A stretch of 10,526 nt of DNA from Euperipatoides rowelli. Taxonomy: Eukaryota; Onychophora; Udeonychophora; Euonychophora; Peripatopsidae. The translations under genes were made by a program, and so were the position numbers. The DNA is taken from the NCBI GenBank assembly GCA_003024985.2, contig PXIH01S0008523.1, one strand, 5' to 3'. Shown here piece after piece: positions 7,943 to 10,526 of the stretch (its first letter is position 1; each line of letters begins with the position of its first letter). The notes under the pieces are model-generated. The model made no database searches, had not been told where the DNA came from, and saw nothing but the letters and a program-made list of their open reading frames with translations.

Positions 7943-8318
7943 CCTAATTAGGATAAAAGGTGAATAAAATTTGCATTATTTTGATAATTTGCATATGATT
8001 TGCATAAATTTGCATTTATAAGGTAATGATGTCATCTTCAGGAATATTTGGCAATTTCTGTGAGAGGTTTGATCTCATTGCATAAATTTGCATATTTAAT
8101 AATTTGTGACAGCATCATGGAAATTTTAGAATATTAACGAAGATTCCCGAGTGTGACATCATCTCATTTGCATATTCGAAAAATTTCCACAAAGTTTTCT
8201 GAAGGAAAAATTTGGAAATATTCAGGGAAATTATCCAAAATGCATTGGGTATGATTTGCAACACATTTGGGGTATTTTGAAAAATCCAAGATGGCGGCCA
8301 AAATCCAAGATGGTGGCC
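7943..8318 (+). other. Octamer-rich block, possible non-autonomous repeat
   Basis: ATTTGCAT occurs six times in one orientation, at 7969, 7987, 7998, 8008, 8086 and 8166. It is the POU/Oct octamer word and is never seen here in reverse. The block begins near the palindrome CCTAATTAGG (7943-7952), contains CRE-like words (TGATGTCATC near 8027, GACATCATC near 8156) and ends in a 19-bp tandem duplication. There is no coding frame. The composition differs from its surroundings and looks like a dispersed repeat or fossil promoter region, but borders and family are unknown. Confidence 0.4.
8281..8318 (+). repeat. 19-bp tandem duplication with YY1-like site
   Basis: AAAATCCAAGATGGCGGCC (8281-8299) is followed at once by the same 19 bases with C to T at one position (8300-8318). 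The first copy contains AAGATGGCGGC, the known YY1-binding consensus; the second has AAGATGGTGGC. Binding is inferred from the word only. Confidence 0.85.
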
Positions 8319-8621
8319 TATTTTTAATGAGAATTTGTTTAGCTATTCTATTATAATGTATTCTATTAATAATTACTGAAACTAATAGAAAAATGCTATT
8401 AAGTTAATAATTTTCATGATGGTGATGAATTACAGTCGAAAACATAATGGATTATGATTACTTCAAGGGTTGTTTGAATAAATGTGTAGCTTAATTAAAT
8501 AAAACTAAATGGAGTGTTTGCCAAAATAGAATTCCTTTTGGTTCATGGACTGGACAGTCTGTTAACTAAACTATTATCATTCAAGTGTTTTAAAATGGAT
8601 TTAATTTACTACTAAGTGATT
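8319..8621. other. AT-rich spacer
   Basis: No feature was recognised between the octamer block and the second LINE tail. Confidence 0.55.
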
Positions 8622-8800
8622 GACAGAAAGGGAAAAAAAAGGGAAGACCAAGAGAGAGAATTTGGCTGGATGACCTTAAGAAGTAGGCTACCATCAGGAA
8701 ATTCTGTGTCAAAAAGGAGAAGTAAATATAGAAATATTTGGCAATGCATGAGCTCATTAAAACTTCACCTTGGAAAATGCATCCAATGATGATGCTATTG
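8622..8800 (+). mobile_element. 5'-truncated LINE fragment (copy 2)
   Basis: Like the copy at 5746, this piece starts at GACAGAAAG and encodes GRPRERIWLDDLKK, then after a stop and a one-base frame loss KRRSKYRNIWQCM, ending in the double stop TGATGA at 8787-8792. The two copies align along their whole length, stop codons included, but differ at many positions, so both are old. This copy has an in-frame TAG where copy 1 has CACTGG, and lacks one base in the TCTGTATTA region. The 3' side diverges after TGATGATG. It is a dead fragment of an unidentified LINE family. Confidence 0.7.
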
Positions 8801-8883
8801 AAATATTTAATATTTTGGTCATACTAACTTTATTAAATTATTGATTAATATTGCTTTATCATATTTGCAGTTTAGGATAGGAA

Positions 8884-9078
8884 CTAGAAAATACACCCGT
8901 TACGCGGGCATCAAACATTTTTGTTTATGCCCTTTTTATCTAAGAGTTAACACCACTTTAAGTTTTAAAAATAGTTCCCGCACCGATCTTTTAAGCCCGT
9001 TAAACCTTTTTTTTTTTTTTACATAAGCCTGCTAGATGGCGCTGCTACCGGCTTTGGAACACACTATTCCAATTAGGA
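8884..9078 (-). mobile_element. Mini non-autonomous Helitron, apparently both ends present
   Basis: On the minus strand the element ends with CCCGCGTAACGGG (plus strand 8896-8908; CCCG/CGGG stem), an 8-nt spacer and CTAG at 8884-8887, followed by T. The best left end is TCCTAATTGG at 9069-9078, preceded by A at 9079, giving the A|TC...CTAG|T layout of Helitrons and a length of 195 bases. Next to this left end is an inverted pair TTGGAA...TTCCAA (about 9053-9074). Inside are a T run (about 9007-9020) and CGCCATCTAGCAGG. There is no coding capacity, so mobilisation would need proteins from elsewhere. Other A|TC sites at about 8982 and 9036 are possible left ends, so the length is less sure than the right end. 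Confidence 0.5.
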
Positions 9079-9079
9079 T

Positions 9080-9670
9080 GTTATTTTTTTGGTAATTAGG
9101 CAATATTAAAATTTTTATAGAGTTATTAGCTTTGACCTTTGGGGGTAAGAAATCTAAAATATTATTCAAATGCTTCCTACATTACAATTCAATTATTATT
9201 TTGTTAGAATTTTTAAAAAGTAGAATCTTACTCCGAATTTCTTATCTAAATCAGTCTTAAAAATTTAAAATACTTTTAGTTTAATTGAAGATCGTATATT
9301 CCAAAAATTTTAATTTTTTTTTAGAGTAAGGAAATAAAACTATAAAAAATATATGAAAAACTCTATTAGTAGCAATTGAAATGAAGTACAAAAATATATA
9401 ACACTAAAAACAATCAGATCAATTAAAGGATTTTTTTTGTGTAAAATTTAGAGGAAGGAGACCTTTGACTTGAGATGGAGTTAACATAAAAAAAAGATTA
9501 CTAGGAGGGAAGTATGTGCAAAAATGAAAAAATCTGATAAATTAAAATTAAGAAGCCTCACCCAATTAATAGCTTTCACTTATGTACACTATTTCCTGTA
9601 ACCAAGGGCAACATAAATTTATTTTGATAAAACTTTTTTTTTTTGGTTGTGTGGATTTTTGATAAGATTT
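9080..9670. other. AT-rich interval, nothing recognised
   Basis: A and T runs dominate. No coding frame, inverted terminal repeat or RNA structure was recognised. Confidence 0.55.
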
Positions 9671-9675
9671 TTTTC

Positions 9676-9825
9676 TTGTTGTTGTTGTGCCAATGTTCAG
9701 TCATAAGACGCCAGCTCTTGTCATGAAAAAAAAAAAAGCTATCACTGTTTTTCCAGGGGTGGTGGGGTGGCTGCCCCTCCTTGCCACTCTTTCTCTTCCG
9801 GATGCCCTTACTTGTAGCATTTAAT
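9676..9825 (-). other. GC-richer scrap, possible retroposon tail
   Basis: This is the least AT-rich stretch of the right half, bounded by GTT triplets at both sides (about 9677-9688 and 9826-9834). The minus strand carries AAGGGCATCCGGAAG (about 9795-9809), a phrase that I recall from 3' ends of several animal LINEs and SINEs, then a C-rich part with CCACCCCACCACCCC, and a T run at 9726-9737. No coding frame or duplication of flanks was found. The retroposon idea rests on one remembered word and is weak. Confidence 0.25.
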
Positions 9826-9834
9826 TGTTGTTGT

Positions 9835-10440
9835 ATTTTAATGTTTAATAACGTGAAGAAAAGGAATCAATTACTATACATTGATTACATTCATTCTTAG
9901 AAACACAATAGTCAAATTAGAAAGAAAGAAAAATAGGATTTTAATTCCGAATAAATAGATTATCCTTATACTGTTGAATATTAATCTTATCACCTAATGA
10001 AAACATAATTGATTTATTAATTTGTTTCATTAGTAAAGGTGTTTATATTTCCATACAAGTGAAAAATTATCTTAGTTAGTTGTAACTTAGGCATCTGGGT
10101 CAATAAAGTGACTTGAACAATCAGTAAAAAATTAATATTCATCTATTTCATTTCACAATGTAATTATATTCTGTTATTTTCAACAGCTTTTCACCAATCA
10201 CAGTCAGCATTTTATGAATGAATGAATCAATCAAATTTCTTATTAGTAGTTCAAAATAGTCTATTATACTACCAGTTATTGACAAGATTCTAACGACTGC
10301 CCTTCACGATCTTTCAGTCATAAACGAAATTAAATTTTTTATAAATTTGGATAGGCTACATTATATTTAAAAAAAGATCTCTAACCTTAACCCCACCTTG
10401 TCCTTGACACATTTTTTTAATAGCATGTTTTATTTTATTT
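9835..10440. other. AT-rich interval, nothing recognised
   Basis: No gene or mobile element was recognised. A short run of GAAT/CAAT words lies near 10213-10235. Confidence 0.55.
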
Positions 10441-10452
10441 TTTATTTATTAG

Positions 10453-10502
10453 GTTAAGCAAGGTCTTCACCTCAATTGTGTTGCCTACAGACCTCTTGTC
10501 AG
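10453..10502 (+). other. Weak candidate exon at the right edge
   Basis: A T-rich tract (about 10411-10450) ends in AG at 10451-10452, like a 3' splice site. The following bases are open in one frame (VKQGLHLNCVAYRPLV) and are less AT-rich than the surroundings. CAG|GTCATA at about 10502 could be a donor. The protein is not recognised, the stretch is only about 50 bases and T-tracts ending in AG are frequent in this DNA, so chance is likely. Confidence 0.15.
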
Positions 10503-10526
10503 GTCATACATTTACCATTAAAAACA

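Noticed and set aside
8841-9026. 61-codon plus-strand open frame
   Set aside because: It spans a Helitron boundary and ends in a T run; no motif.

Overview
The window looks like AT-rich, gene-poor, non-coding DNA from an animal genome, probably an invertebrate. No intact protein-coding gene is visible, and there are no bacterial features such as operons, ribosome binding sites or rRNA. What can be read is a stack of old transposable elements: an APE-type LINE, a hAT transposase relic, two LINE tails, a SINE-like insertion and two Helitron ends. Most open frames longer than 60 codons are chance frames or pieces of these relics. The species cannot be fixed from the sequence.

Layout. 1-86 looks like the right end of a Helitron whose left end lies outside the window; it is inserted into a LINE. 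87-3160, minus strand, is one decayed L1/Tx1-like LINE open reading frame. Read from high to low coordinates it holds an APE endonuclease (GDFN box, SxH box), a linker, a reverse transcriptase (fingers, LDxxxxF, QGSPLS, YIDD) and a C-terminal CCHC zinc knuckle with the WKERC tail. 3163-3553 is a CCATTCTATC-type simple repeat that starts where the endonuclease N-terminus should be. 3554-5745 holds nothing recognised except homopolymer runs and AT hairpins. 5746-5935 and 8622-8800 are two diverged copies of the last 50 or so codons of another LINE, both starting at the same point. 6326-7149 is the 3' part of a hAT (ZBED/FAM200-like) transposase relic. 7943-8318 is a block with six ATTTGCAT octamers that ends in a 19-bp duplication containing a YY1-like word. 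8884-9078 looks like a complete, very small non-autonomous Helitron on the minus strand. 9676-9825 is a GC-richer scrap that may be a retroposon tail. The right edge has a weak splice-acceptor-like signal.

The most informative locus is the hAT relic. A 27-bp minisatellite of eight units (6388-6608) is an in-frame amplification of nine transposase codons, ELIDLQSST. The same gene is then split by a 276-bp poly(A)-tailed insertion (6668-6943) flanked by an imperfect 12-bp duplication. Removing the insertion and one duplication deletes 288 bases and leaves the transposase in one frame up to its TTYLCESFFSKLK box. One minisatellite unit contains an N and is a base short, which is probably a sequencing or assembly fault. 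No new defence, CRISPR or biosynthetic system was seen.
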